A DNA stretch of 64,000 nucleotides from Solobacterium sp. (GTDB taxonomy: Bacteria > Bacillota_I > Bacilli_A > Erysipelotrichales > Erysipelotrichaceae), in NCBI GenBank assembly GCA_017404505.1, contig JAFRCE010000017.1:1-64000 (forward strand), read 5' to 3'. Below the pieces are notes generated by a model. It was not told the origin of the DNA. It worked only from the letters and a program-made list of their open reading frames with translations, and made no database searches. Numbering within the stretch: position 1 is the first letter of the stretch; every line of letters begins with the position of its first letter. This document shows positions 16,049 through 25,420 of this stretch, one piece after another. The position numbers and the translations under genes are program-made.

Positions 16049-17404
16049 ATGGGGAACGCAGGTTCAAAGAAAATATCTGTCGGTAACGCGGTAAAACACG
16101 GCGACCTCTGGACAAAACTCTCCATGATCCTGATGGGTGCCGGTCTGTACGGACACCAGCAGAAGATCAAGGGAGCGATTGTCTTTCTGATAGAAATTGC
16201 CTTCATTGTTTACATGGTCGGCAGCGGCATTCACAACCTGGCGATGCTGCCGGGGCTGGGCAGCCTGGAAGCCGGCGAAGTATTCAATGAAGCGAAAGGC
16301 ATATATGAATACACACAGGGCGATAACTCACTGCTGATCCTGCTGTATGGCGTGATCACCTTGTTCGTCATCGCCGCCATCATTGTTTTGTGGATCCTGC
16401 AGATGCGGCATTCCTATAAGCTGCAGAAGGAACTGGAAGAGGGACGTCATGTTCCGACCTTCAAGGAAGACCTCTACAGCCTGATCAACGGCAACCTGCA
16501 CATCACGCTGATGACGCTGCCGTGTCTGGGCATTCTGATCTTCAACATCGTACCGCTGGTCTTCATGATTTCCATGGCCTTTACGAGCTATTCCAAGGAA
16601 GGCAACCATCTGATGCTGTTCGACTGGAACGGTATGACGCAGTTCTACCGGGTTCTGAACATGAACGGCAACATCGGCCGCCAGTTCTGGCATGTTCTGG
16701 CATGGACGATCGTCTGGGCCATCTTCGCAACCTTCCTGAATTACATTCTCGGCATGGTTCTCGCACTGGTCATCAACCGCAAGGATACAAAGGGAAAAGG
16801 CTTCTGGCGTTTCTGCTTCGTGCTGAGCATCGCCGTCCCGCAGTTTGTCTCCCTGATGGTCATGAATATCATGCTGCAGCCGCACGGTGCCGTGAATGTC
16901 ATTCTTCAGAATCTCGGCTGGATCACGGAACCGATCCCGTTCTGGCAGGACGCCATGCTGGCAAGGATCACGATCATTGCCATCAACCTGTGGGTCGGTA
17001 TTCCGTATACCATGCTGCAGGTAACCGGTATTCTGCAGAATATCCCGGGTGAACTTTATGAAGCCGCAAAGATGGACGGTGCCGGTCCGGTCACGACGTT
17101 CTTCAAGATCACGCTGCCGTACATGCTGTTTGTAACGACACCGTATCTGATCACATCCTTTGTCGGCAACATCAATAACTTCAATGTCATTTACCTGCTG
17201 TCCGGAGGCGGACCGACCTATGTCGGTGACACCGCCGGTCAGACTGATCTGCTCGTAACATGGCTGTACAAGCTGACGATCGATCAGCAGTACTACAACA
17301 TCGGTGCTGTCATCGGTATCCTGACGTTCATTGTCCTGACCGTCGTTACCCTTGTGACATACCGCAACTCGAGCTCCTATAAGAATGAGGAGGCATTCAT
17401 GTAA
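16049..17404 (+). CDS. Maltodextrin ABC transporter permease (MalF-type)
   Basis: A 451-aa inner-membrane permease. An N-terminal extension with two or three helices (GAIVFLIEIAFIVYMVG; LILLYGVITLFVIAAIIV) precedes the six-helix permease core, as in MalF. The EAA loop that docks the ATPase is EAAKMDGAGPVTTFFKITLP, near residue 340. AAGGTAGG supports the start. It overlaps the next permease by 1 nt. The operon lacks an ATPase gene, so a shared multi-sugar ATPase encoded elsewhere must energise the pair. Confidence 0.88.
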   Translation: MGNAGSKKISVGNAVKHGDLWTKLSMILMGAGLYGHQQKIKGAIVFLIEIAFIVYMVGSGIHNLAMLPGLGSLEAGEVFNEAKGIYEYTQGDNSLLILLYGVITLFVIAAIIVLWILQMRHSYKLQKELEEGRHVPTFKEDLYSLINGNLHITLMTLPCLGILIFNIVPLVFMISMAFTSYSKEGNHLMLFDWNGMTQFYRVLNMNGNIGRQFWHVLAWTIVWAIFATFLNYILGMVLALVINRKDTKGKGFWRFCFVLSIAVPQFVSLMVMNIMLQPHGAVNVILQNLGWITEPIPFWQDAMLARITIIAINLWVGIPYTMLQVTGILQNIPGELYEAAKMDGAGPVTTFFKITLPYMLFVTTPYLITSFVGNINNFNVIYLLSGGGPTYVGDTAGQTDLLVTWLYKLTIDQQYYNIGAVIGILTFIVLTVVTLVTYRNSSSYKNEEAFM

Positions 17405-18279
17405 TGAGTACCATGGCGAGAAAGAATGCACCCAGTGCAAGAAAAAGAATTGTCAATATTCTGGTCCATCTTCTGCTGGCATTGCTGGCCTTTGTATGGG
17501 TCATGCCGATCGTATGGATCGTACTGACCAGTTTCCGCAAGGAACCGGGCTCCTATGTCAATACCTTCTTCCCGAAGGGCTATACCGTGAATAACTATGT
17601 CAAGCTGTTCACCGACAGAAACGTCCTGAATTTCCCGAAGATGTTCAGCAATACTCTGATCATTGCCATCGTCTGCTGCCTGATTTCGACTTTCTTCGTT
17701 CTGTCCGTTGCCTACAGCCTTTCGAGAATGCGCTTCAAATTCCGTAAACCGTATATGAACATCGCCATGATCCTCGGTCTGTTTCCGGGCTTCATGGCCA
17801 TGGTCGCCCAGTACTACATTCTGAAGGCGATGGGCCTGACGGAAGGCGCAATGATCCGCATTGCTCTGATCATTGTCTATTCCGCCTGCGCGGGTCTTGG
17901 CTTCCAGATTGCCAAAGGCTTCTTCGACACGATTCCAAAATCGATCGACGAAGCGGCGATCATCGACGGCGCCACCCAATGGCAGGTCTTTACCAAGATC
18001 ACGATGCCTCTGTCAAAACCGATTATTATCTACACGATCCTGACGTCGTTCATCGCTCCGTGGGTAGACTTCATCTTCGCCCGCGTCATCTGCCGTGCCA
18101 ACGCTGACCAGTTCACCGTTGCCATCGGTCTCTGGAACATGCTGCAGAAGGAATACATCAATCAGTGGTATACCTGCTTCGCAGCCGGTGCGGTCGTCAT
18201 CTCGATCCCGATCGCGGCACTGTTCCTGTATATGCAGAGATACTATGTGGAAGGAATGAGCGGTGCTGTAAAAGGATGA
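17404..18279 (+). CDS. Maltodextrin ABC transporter permease (MalG-type)
   Basis: A 291-aa permease with six membrane helices. The ATPase-docking EAA motif is DEAAIIDGATQWQVFTKITMP, near residue 180, and the C-terminal RYYVEGMSGAVKG is typical of MalG. The start codon overlaps the preceding stop (ATGTAATGA), so translation is coupled. It forms the transmembrane heterodimer with the MalF-type gene. Confidence 0.9.
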   Translation: MSTMARKNAPSARKRIVNILVHLLLALLAFVWVMPIVWIVLTSFRKEPGSYVNTFFPKGYTVNNYVKLFTDRNVLNFPKMFSNTLIIAIVCCLISTFFVLSVAYSLSRMRFKFRKPYMNIAMILGLFPGFMAMVAQYYILKAMGLTEGAMIRIALIIVYSACAGLGFQIAKGFFDTIPKSIDEAAIIDGATQWQVFTKITMPLSKPIIIYTILTSFIAPWVDFIFARVICRANADQFTVAIGLWNMLQKEYINQWYTCFAAGAVVISIPIAALFLYMQRYYVEGMSGAVKG

Positions 18280-19910
18280 TGAAGAAGCAGGGAATGATCA
18301 GAAAGACGGTTCTTCTTTCTTCACTCCTGCTGCTGAGCACATCCTGCCAACAAAATGCTGCAGCAGATCCTTCGGGATCTGCTGTTTCTTTCCCGCAGAT
18401 GCATGATTTCAACAGCAGTCTGAAAGAAACTGCCGTCGATGACGCGTACCGGAATACCTATGAAGTTTTTCTGCGCAGCTACTATGATTCCGATCATGAC
18501 GGAATCGGAGATCTGAAGGGGCTGCAGACAAAACTGGACGAGATCCGTGACATGGGCTTCACCGAGATCTGGCTGATGCCCATCTGTCCTTCCGATACCT
18601 ATCATAAATATGACGTCAAAGACTACATGGCCATCGATCCTCAATACGGAACGATGGAAGACTATGACAGCCTGGTAAAGGCATGTCATGAAAGGGGCAT
18701 CCGGGTAATCACCGATCTGGTGCTGAACCATACCGCTTTCGGACATGAATGGTTTCAGAATGCCTGGGCTTACCTGAAAGAACTGCCGGAAGACTGGCAG
18801 CCTTCCACTGACTACTGTCCGTATTTTGACTATTATCATTTCTCCCGGGAATTCCAGAGCGGCTATGAAAAGCTGCCCGATACCAACTGGTATTATGAAG
18901 CGCGTTTCTGGGATCAGATGCCGGATCTGAATCTGGATTCTGAGCAGGTCAGAAACGAGATCGTGTCGATCATGAAGTTCTGGCTGGAGCACGGCACGGA
19001 CGGCTTCCGTCTGGATGCCGTGACTTCCTACTACACCGGTGATCCGGAAAAGAACACGGCCTTTCTGAAGTGGCTTTCGGAAGAGGGAAAGAAGCTGAAT
19101 CCGGACTGTTATTTCGTCGGTGAAGCGTGGACAAACAAGGATGAGATCGCCGTCCTGTATCAGAGCGGCATCGATTCACTGTTCGCGTTTCCGTTCGCGG
19201 ACGCGGAAGGCGTGATCAAAAAGACAGCGGCCGGCATCATCGGTGCCGATGATTACGTCACTTCCATGATCAGCTGCGAACAGGCCTGGCAGCAGGCGAA
19301 TCCGGCTTATGTCAACGCGCCGTTCTATACCAACCATGACATGGGCAGAAGCGCCGGCTACTACGCCGGTGACGACGGCAGCCGCACCAAGCTGGCCGGT
19401 GCCCTGAATATTCTGATGAACGGCAATGTCTTTGTCTATTACGGCGAGGAAATCGGCATGAAAGGTGCCGGCCGGGATGAAAACAAGCGGGCGCCGATGT
19501 ACTGGTCGAAAGACGCGGCGGAAGGCATGTGCGATCCGCCGGAAGGCATGGACGATATCGAAATGAAATTCGATCCGTATGACGTGCAGAAGGACGATCC
19601 GTATTCCATTCTCAATTACTACCGTGAGGCTTTGAAGATCCGCAACGCGTTCCCGGTGATCGCCCGTGGTGAAACGGTCGCGGTGGACGCTGTGATGGAA
19701 GAGGAAATCGCCGCCTTCATCCGTCACCATGAACAGTATGACGATGTCATGATCATCATTAATACATCGGAAAACGAAGAAACCGTATCACTGAACGAAC
19801 TGCCGTTTCATGAACTGAAAGCGGTACTGAATACCGGTGCGGACGAAGTCCGTATCGACAATGAAGAACTGATCCTTCCGCCATTTGGAATCGCGGTGAT
19901 GACAAAATGA
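18276..19910 (+). CDS. Extracellular GH13 alpha-amylase/neopullulanase-like lipoprotein
   Basis: A 544-aa surface glycoside hydrolase. The signal ends in a lipobox (LLSTSC, Cys about residue 24), so it is membrane-anchored outside the cell. The GH13 conserved regions are all present: DLVLNH, GFRLDAVTSY (nucleophile Asp), YFVGEAW (acid/base Glu) and FYTNHDM (transition-state Asp). YDSDHDGIGDLKG is a calcium-site type motif. It should cut starch or maltodextrins to oligosaccharides that the adjacent ABC system imports. It overlaps the MalG-type gene by 4 nt (ATGA) and the HAD gene by 4 nt. Confidence 0.88.
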   Translation: MMKKQGMIRKTVLLSSLLLLSTSCQQNAAADPSGSAVSFPQMHDFNSSLKETAVDDAYRNTYEVFLRSYYDSDHDGIGDLKGLQTKLDEIRDMGFTEIWLMPICPSDTYHKYDVKDYMAIDPQYGTMEDYDSLVKACHERGIRVITDLVLNHTAFGHEWFQNAWAYLKELPEDWQPSTDYCPYFDYYHFSREFQSGYEKLPDTNWYYEARFWDQMPDLNLDSEQVRNEIVSIMKFWLEHGTDGFRLDAVTSYYTGDPEKNTAFLKWLSEEGKKLNPDCYFVGEAWTNKDEIAVLYQSGIDSLFAFPFADAEGVIKKTAAGIIGADDYVTSMISCEQAWQQANPAYVNAPFYTNHDMGRSAGYYAGDDGSRTKLAGALNILMNGNVFVYYGEEIGMKGAGRDENKRAPMYWSKDAAEGMCDPPEGMDDIEMKFDPYDVQKDDPYSILNYYREALKIRNAFPVIARGETVAVDAVMEEEIAAFIRHHEQYDDVMIIINTSENEETVSLNELPFHELKAVLNTGADEVRIDNEELILPPFGIAVMTK

Positions 19911-20614
19911 AACAATATCAGAACTACATCTTTGATCTGTACGGTACCCTGATCGACATTCATACCGATGAGGAAAGCTTCCGCTTCTGGCACGAGCTGA
20001 AAGACCAGTGCCATCTGGCGGAACAGCCGGCCGTGTTGAGAAAACGCTATTACGAACTGTGTGAAGAAGAAACCAGGAAGCATCCGCAGGCCAATGCCGA
20101 GATCGATCTGTATCCGGTCTTTGCGCAGCTGTTTCACACGCATGACGAAATGCAGATCCACCGGCTGGCATATCATTTCCGCCGGCTCTCGCGTCATCGT
20201 TTCGAAGTCTATGACGGCGTAGAGGAAGTTCTCAGCAAACTGAAGGAAGAGGGGAAAGGCATTTATCTTCTGTCCAATGCCCAGGTGCTCTTCACACTTC
20301 CCGAGCTGAAGGAAACAGGTCTTGAGCAGTACTTTGACGGAATTTGCATTTCTTCCGCCGTCGGTTTCCGGAAACCGGAACTGCTGCTTCTTGAAAATCT
20401 TCTGAAGAAATACAAAATGGCCAAACAGGAATGCGTCTTCTTCGGCAACGATTTTGAAGACGACATGGCTATGGCTCATAAAGCCGGTCTCGATGCCGTA
20501 TATATCAACACAGCCGGCTGGCCGGATGACGTCATTGCCGAACGGCAGAAAGAATATGGCTTTCTGCTGAGCGCTGGCAGCGTCAAAGAAGCCCTGGAAA
20601 GGAAGTACGTATGA
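19907..20614 (+). CDS. HAD-superfamily hydrolase (subfamily IA)
   Basis: A 235-aa cytosolic phosphohydrolase. Motif I is FDLYGTLID, motif II LLSNAQ, motif III Lys in FRKPE and motif IV GNDFEDD, with a helical cap (about residues 18-85). The DxY form of motif I is seen in YjjG/PpaX-like phosphatases rather than beta-phosphoglucomutases, which have DxDG. It may dephosphorylate a sugar phosphate or nucleotide; the operon suggests a role in maltose metabolism, but no substrate can be assigned. It overlaps both neighbours by 4 nt (ATGA). Confidence 0.8.
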   Translation: MKQYQNYIFDLYGTLIDIHTDEESFRFWHELKDQCHLAEQPAVLRKRYYELCEEETRKHPQANAEIDLYPVFAQLFHTHDEMQIHRLAYHFRRLSRHRFEVYDGVEEVLSKLKEEGKGIYLLSNAQVLFTLPELKETGLEQYFDGICISSAVGFRKPELLLLENLLKKYKMAKQECVFFGNDFEDDMAMAHKAGLDAVYINTAGWPDDVIAERQKEYGFLLSAGSVKEALERKYV

Positions 20615-22152
20615 GAGAATGGTTGAAAACAGCAGTCTTTTATGAGATTTATCCGCAGTCCTTTTACGACAGCAACGATGACGGCATCGGTGATTTCGAC
20701 GGCATTATCGCCAAACTGGATTATATCCGGGAGCTTGGCTGCAATGCCCTCTGGATCAATCCCTGCTTCGATTCACCGTTTATGGATGCCGGCTATGACG
20801 TCAGGGACTATAAGAAGACAGCTGCCCGTTACGGCACCAACGAGGATCTGATCCGGCTGTTCCGGGAAGCCCATCAAAGAGGCATCAAGGTTCTGCTGGA
20901 TCTGGTGCCGGGCCACACGTCTGATCAGCATCCCTGGTTTCTGGCATCCTGCCAGGCGGAAGAGAACGAATTCTCCGGACGCTATATCTGGACTGACCAT
21001 GCCTTTGAAGGCATTCCCGATCATCCCTATATCAGCGGCATGAAAGAGCGGGCTGGCGCATATATGCTCAATTTCTTCGCTTCCCAGCCAGCCCTGAATT
21101 ACGGCTGGGGCGTTCCGAGCAAACGCTGGATGTCGGCCCCGGACAGTCCGGAGGCCATCGCGACAAGGGAAGCGATGAAGGACGTCATGCGCTTCTGGAT
21201 GGATCAGGGCTGTGACGGTTTCAGGGTCGACATGGCCGATTCTCTGGTCAAGGACGACGACGAAGACAAATCCTTCACGGCTGCCATCTGGCGTGACATC
21301 CGGCAGATGATGGACAGCGACTATCCGGAATGCGCGCTGGTCAGTGAATGGTCCAATCCTGTACAGGCGATCAACGGCGGCGGTTTTCATATGGACTTCT
21401 ATCTCGATCATGTCGGCAACGGCTATAACACTCTGATGCGTGATTATGAGTCGGAAGGCGGCGATCACAGTTATTTCAAAATGGACAGCGGCGGTGACAT
21501 CCGGCGTTTCCTGGCGGATTATCTGCCGAAATACGAAGCGACAAAAGACAATGGCTATATCGCCATGTTTACCTGCAACCATGACACACCGCGGCCGGCC
21601 CGCACATTAAGTGAAGACGAACTGAAACTGTGTTATGCTTTTCTCCTCAGCATGCCGGGCGTACCGTTTATCTATTATGGTGACGAGATCGCCATGCGCT
21701 TCCTGGATGTCAAAACGAAGGAAGGCGGCTATCAGCGCACCGGCTCAAGAACCCCGATGCAGTGGAATCACGAAAAGAATTACGGTTTCTCAAACGCGGA
21801 TGCAGCGGAGATTTACCTGCCGCAGGATCCGTCCCCGGACGCACCGACTGTAACCGACGCCATGCGGCGGGAGGACTCGCTGTGGCATGTCACAAAGGAT
21901 ATGATCGCCCTGCGCGAAGAAACCGAAGACCTTCAGGCGGATGGTGAACTGAAGATCCTTCATGACGGGACAGATCCGTTTGTCTTTGCGAGGGGATCCT
22001 GTCTGATCGCTCTCAATCCTTCCGGAAGGACGGTTTCCCTACAGCTTCCGGAAATAAAGGAAACGAAGATCCTGTATCAGATCCATGCGGTCAGTATACA
22101 GGAAGATGAAATGACAATGACACCGCAGTCCTTTGTCATCCTGCAGAAGTAA
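20611..22152 (+). CDS. Cytosolic GH13 alpha-glucosidase/oligo-glucosidase-like enzyme
   Basis: A 513-aa GH13 enzyme without a signal peptide. Region I is DLVPGHTSDQHPWF, region II GFRVDMADSL (nucleophile Asp), region III ALVSEW (acid/base Glu) and region IV FTCNHDTPR. YDSNDDGIGDFDG is the calcium-type motif, and the C-terminus forms the usual beta-domain. It differs from classical oligo-1,6-glucosidases (GFRMDV, HDQPR), so specificity could be alpha-1,4 glucosidase, trehalose-type or transferase. Its position at the end of the import operon fits intracellular cleavage of imported maltodextrin. It overlaps the HAD gene by 4 nt. Confidence 0.85.
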   Translation: MREWLKTAVFYEIYPQSFYDSNDDGIGDFDGIIAKLDYIRELGCNALWINPCFDSPFMDAGYDVRDYKKTAARYGTNEDLIRLFREAHQRGIKVLLDLVPGHTSDQHPWFLASCQAEENEFSGRYIWTDHAFEGIPDHPYISGMKERAGAYMLNFFASQPALNYGWGVPSKRWMSAPDSPEAIATREAMKDVMRFWMDQGCDGFRVDMADSLVKDDDEDKSFTAAIWRDIRQMMDSDYPECALVSEWSNPVQAINGGGFHMDFYLDHVGNGYNTLMRDYESEGGDHSYFKMDSGGDIRRFLADYLPKYEATKDNGYIAMFTCNHDTPRPARTLSEDELKLCYAFLLSMPGVPFIYYGDEIAMRFLDVKTKEGGYQRTGSRTPMQWNHEKNYGFSNADAAEIYLPQDPSPDAPTVTDAMRREDSLWHVTKDMIALREETEDLQADGELKILHDGTDPFVFARGSCLIALNPSGRTVSLQLPEIKETKILYQIHAVSIQEDEMTMTPQSFVILQK

Positions 22153-22179
22153 CACAAAACGATAGAAAGGGGAATCATC

Positions 22180-23202
22180 ATGGCTACCATCAAAGACATT
22201 GCCAGGCTCTCCGGTTACAGTGTCGGTACCGTTTCCCGTGTCATTAACCAGCATCCCGATGTCAGCGCGGAAACAAGAGAAAAAATACTGAAAATCATCA
22301 AAGAGGAAAACTTTCAGCCCAACAGCAACGCCCGGCTGCTCAAGCAGACCCATGCCAGTGCCATCACGGTCATTGTCAAAGGTGCGGACAATCTGTTTCT
22401 GAACAGCCTGCTTGAAAAAGTGCAGGCCGAACTGCGCGCCCATGGCGAAGAAGCCACCGTCATTTTTCTGAAAGAGGCGGAAAACGAAGTGCAGTATGCC
22501 GTGCAGTTCAGCCGTGAGAGAAATCCGAAAGGTCTGATTTTCCTGGGCGGCGACCTGGAGAATTTCCGCCGGTCCTTTCCGGAAATCGACACGCCGGCCG
22601 TGCTTGTCGCGGCGGATGCTTCAAAGCTGGACTTTGACAACCTGTCTTCTTTTTCGACCGATGACTATGCCGGTGCCAGGGAAGCGGTCAGCCGGCTGAT
22701 TGCCAGCGGCCATCAGAAGATCGGCATGATCGGCGGCTTCGCGACTTTTGAAGAAAACCAGGTTTCTTACCAGCGCCTCAAGGGAGCCATTGACGTCATG
22801 CGGGAAAACGGTCTGGCGTTCGATCGCAAAAAGGATTATCAGGAAAGCATCTTCGCCATGAAGGACGGCTATGAAAACACCCGGAATCTGCTCCGAAAGA
22901 ATCCGGAAATCACGGCTATTTTCGCCCTCAGCGACATGATCGCGATCGGTGCCATGCGGGCGGTTCATGACGCCGGCTTGCGGGTGCCCGAGGATATTTC
23001 CGTCATCGGCTATGATGGTATTGAGTATACAAGATTCACACTGCCAAGACTTGCGACGGTCCGTCAGGACATTGGCGAACTGGCAAGAAAAAGCGTCGAA
23101 GACCTGCTGTTCCGTATTTCCTATCCGCGCAAGGCAGTCCATAAGCTGATTCCTTTTGAACTGGTCGGTGCCGAAAGCATCGGTCAAAGACAAAAGGACT
23201 GA
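22180..23202 (+). CDS. LacI-family regulator (second paralogue, closes the maltodextrin operon)
   Basis: A 340-aa LacI protein with helix-turn-helix ATIKDIARLSGYSVGTVSRVINQ, nearly identical to the first LacI of the operon, and a highly similar effector domain (shared NFQPNSNA.LLKQT.AS, VPEDISVIGYDGIEYTR, ATVRQDI). Identical recognition helices imply the same operators; divergent effector residues may allow a second inducer. AAAGGGG precedes the start, 27 nt after the glucosidase, so it is the last cistron of the same operon. Confidence 0.88.
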   Translation: MATIKDIARLSGYSVGTVSRVINQHPDVSAETREKILKIIKEENFQPNSNARLLKQTHASAITVIVKGADNLFLNSLLEKVQAELRAHGEEATVIFLKEAENEVQYAVQFSRERNPKGLIFLGGDLENFRRSFPEIDTPAVLVAADASKLDFDNLSSFSTDDYAGAREAVSRLIASGHQKIGMIGGFATFEENQVSYQRLKGAIDVMRENGLAFDRKKDYQESIFAMKDGYENTRNLLRKNPEITAIFALSDMIAIGAMRAVHDAGLRVPEDISVIGYDGIEYTRFTLPRLATVRQDIGELARKSVEDLLFRISYPRKAVHKLIPFELVGAESIGQRQKD

Positions 23203-23223
23203 AGGCAAATAATAACAAAATGA

Positions 23224-23259
23224 AAACAGGATCCGCGGAAGCGGGTCCTGTTGTCTTTG
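23224..23259. terminator. Bidirectional terminator after the maltodextrin operon
   Basis: ACAGGATCCGC (23226-23236), GGAA loop, GCGGGTCCTGT (23241-23251). The T-run is modest on the plus strand and better on the minus strand (TTTTCATTTTG), so it serves both convergent units. Confidence 0.75.
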
Positions 23260-23264
23260 CGGGG

Positions 23265-23837
23265 TTATTTCGCCAGCGAGCAGAGACCTTTGCCGCGGCG
23301 GATCTTCTTTTCTTTCAAGGCAAACCTGAGGCCTCTCTGCATGCCTTCTCTGACATTGGTGCCCATGCGGCTGTAGCCGAGCAGCTGGGCGGCGGTGCGG
23401 ATCAGCACGTCTTCTTCCATGACCTGATCACGCAGAACATAGAGAAGGGCATTGGCGATTTCCACGGTCGGTACCTGGGTGACGTCGCGGCAGGTTTCTT
23501 CATAGCTGCCGAAGACTCTGACGCGGTTATAGTTTTTCGGATTTGTTTTCGCTGACCAGTAGACGCTGCCGGTTTCGTCCTCCGTCACTTTCAGTTTCAT
23601 GTTTTTGAGGATCTCCGTCATGAATGGACGGATCTTACTGCCGGATTTATAGACCTGAAAACTGTTGATGACCCGCTTGATCAGCAGCCACTCGGTGATC
23701 GGCGCTTCCGTGGCAATGACGGCTTTGACGCGCTGTTTCACTTCCGGAATGCTGACGAGTTCGGTGAAGTTCTGGGAATCGATTTTCGTTACGGGCAGAT
23801 CCGCTGCTTCATATGTCTGGATTGTGATCATGGTCAT
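23265..23837 (-). CDS. DUF3320-like small protein (orphan)
   Basis: A 190-aa protein without signal or membrane segment. The order ITEWLLIKRVINSF, then KSGSKIRPFMTEIL, VYWSAK, VPTVEIANALLYVL, LLGYSRMGTNVREGM resembles the DUF3320 module normally found at the C-terminus of large DUF4011-type helicase/nuclease proteins. Here it is an independent short gene, so it may be a detached partner or a remnant that stays in frame. AAGAGGA suits ATG at 23831 better than 23837 for spacing. It is divergent from the DUF2779 gene. Assignment rests on motif memory only. Confidence 0.5.
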   Translation of the reverse strand: MTMITIQTYEAADLPVTKIDSQNFTELVSIPEVKQRVKAVIATEAPITEWLLIKRVINSFQVYKSGSKIRPFMTEILKNMKLKVTEDETGSVYWSAKTNPKNYNRVRVFGSYEETCRDVTQVPTVEIANALLYVLRDQVMEEDVLIRTAAQLLGYSRMGTNVREGMQRGLRFALKEKKIRRGKGLCSLAK

Positions 23838-23890
23838 GTCCTCTTTTTATTCATTGTAACCCAGGCAGTGGGGAATCTATGAAAACATGT

Positions 23891-23917
23891 TTGGTTCCGG
23901 CTCATTTTTCTTATAAT
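23891..23917 (+). promoter_or_regulatory. Promoter placing +1 at the DUF2779 start codon
   Basis: TTGGTT (23891-23896) and a perfect TATAAT (23912-23917) lie just before ATG at 23924; only 6 nt separate the -10 from the start, predicting a leaderless mRNA. Confidence 0.5.
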
Positions 23918-23923
23918 GAAGAT

Positions 23924-25420
23924 ATGTCAGACGCGCTTTCCAAATCCCGTTATATTTCCGCCGTGCAGTGTGTGAAAATGCTGTGGCTGAAAGACCATAT
24001 GCCGGAAGTCTTTGATGACTCTTATCTGAACCAGGCTGTTTTTGACGCCGGCAATGAAGTCGGTGATCTGGCCATGGGTCTTTTTGGCGCCTATACGGAA
24101 GTTCCGTACGGCGATCTGAATGAGATGATCAGAATGACGAAACGGCTGATCCAGAAAAAGACGAAGGTCATCTGTGAAGCTTCCTTCTGTCATGACGGAC
24201 TGTTCTGCAGCGTCGATATTCTGAAGAACAAGTGCGGAAAGCATGTCGAACTGTACGAAGTCAAGAGTTCTTCCCATATCCATGACATCTATCTGGATGA
24301 CATCGCCTTTCAGGTCTGTGTGCTGCAGCAGTGCGGCTATCAGGTCGACAAGGCGTGTCTTGTTTATATCGACAGCACCTATGAAAGGATCGGTGAACTG
24401 GATCTTTCCCAGTTGTTCCGGATCGCGGACCTGAGCGATCTCGTTTTCGCAAAACAGGCCGAAGTGGAAGCGAATATCGAAGTATTCCGGGCGGTTCTGC
24501 GCGGACACGAAGAGCCGGAATGCGAGCTTGGCGCATACTGTTTCTCACCTTATGCATGCGGCTTTTTCCCGTGCTGTTCCCGCCATCTTGAACGGCCGAA
24601 TGTCTTTGATCTTTCGGCTGTTCAGCTGCGGACCAAGCTGCAGTATTACCGCAAGGGTCTGATCACGTTCCAGGATCTTTATGAAGCGGACTGCCTGCCG
24701 TCCGGCGCGAAGCTGCAGGCCGAAATGGAACTGACGGATCAGAGCGAGCATATCGAAGCGGAAAAGATCGTGGAATATCTTCAGAACATCACGTATCCGC
24801 TGTACTATCTGGACTTTGAATCCTTCCAGCCGCCGGTTCCCTTATATGACCGTTCCTATCCCTTTGAACAGATCCCGTTTCAGTATTCCCTGCATTATCA
24901 GAAGCGGAAGAACGGCCGACTGTATCACAAGGAATTTCTGGCTTATCCATACGCTGATCCGCGCCGCGCTATCGCGGAACAATTATGCGCGGATATTCCC
25001 AAAGACGTCTGTGTGCTTGCCTATAACATGTCTTATGAAAAGAGCAGGATCAGCCGGCTGGCTGAACTCTTCCCGGATCTTGGAGAACATCTGCTGATGA
25101 TCCGCTCGCATATCGTCGATCTGATCACGCCGTTTCAGAAGAAATGGTTCTACCGTAAAGCCATGCACGGATCCTATTCCATCAAGGCTGTACTGCCGGC
25201 ACTGTTTCCCGATGATCCCGAGCTGGATTATCATCATCTTGCCGAGATCCATAATGGTGCCGAGGCATCCGCGATGTTTCAGAAGATGCGCCTCATGGAT
25301 CAGGACACCCTGGAAGAATCGCGAGGCTATCTGCTGAAATACTGTGAACTGGACACTTACGCGATGGTGAAGATCCTGCAGAAGCTGCAGGAAACAGGCA
25401 AAGGAGCGAAACGCAAATGA
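23924..25420 (+). CDS. DUF2779 family nuclease-like protein
   Basis: A 498-aa protein. The N-terminal part begins SKSRYISAVQCVKMLWLKDH, the opening of DUF2779/Cas4-like RecB-fold proteins, with a nuclease-type VELYEVKSS segment (Asp/Glu-x-Lys) and Cys-rich patches (CFSPYACGFFPCC) suggesting a metal cluster. The C-terminal DUF2779 domain carries YYLDFESF, LAYNMSYEKSRI and LLKYCELDTYAM, matching DEDD 3'-5' exonuclease motifs. The start is set at 23924 from homology; an upstream ATG at 23879 has a GGGGA site and would add 15 residues. Its last 4 nt overlap the next gene. DNA or RNA processing is likely; the pathway is unknown. Confidence 0.7.
   Translation: MSDALSKSRYISAVQCVKMLWLKDHMPEVFDDSYLNQAVFDAGNEVGDLAMGLFGAYTEVPYGDLNEMIRMTKRLIQKKTKVICEASFCHDGLFCSVDILKNKCGKHVELYEVKSSSHIHDIYLDDIAFQVCVLQQCGYQVDKACLVYIDSTYERIGELDLSQLFRIADLSDLVFAKQAEVEANIEVFRAVLRGHEEPECELGAYCFSPYACGFFPCCSRHLERPNVFDLSAVQLRTKLQYYRKGLITFQDLYEADCLPSGAKLQAEMELTDQSEHIEAEKIVEYLQNITYPLYYLDFESFQPPVPLYDRSYPFEQIPFQYSLHYQKRKNGRLYHKEFLAYPYADPRRAIAEQLCADIPKDVCVLAYNMSYEKSRISRLAELFPDLGEHLLMIRSHIVDLITPFQKKWFYRKAMHGSYSIKAVLPALFPDDPELDYHHLAEIHNGAEASAMFQKMRLMDQDTLEESRGYLLKYCELDTYAMVKILQKLQETGKGAKRK

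Noticed and set aside
16328-17440. Long minus-strand frame (370 codons) opposite the MalF-type permease
   Set aside because: Antisense shadow; His/Asp/Gln-rich composition reflects the reverse complement of membrane helices, and there is no ribosome site.
23224-23259. Possible repeat or attachment site near the end of the maltodextrin operon
   Set aside because: It is a standard 11-bp terminator stem; no integrase, tRNA or direct repeat is near.
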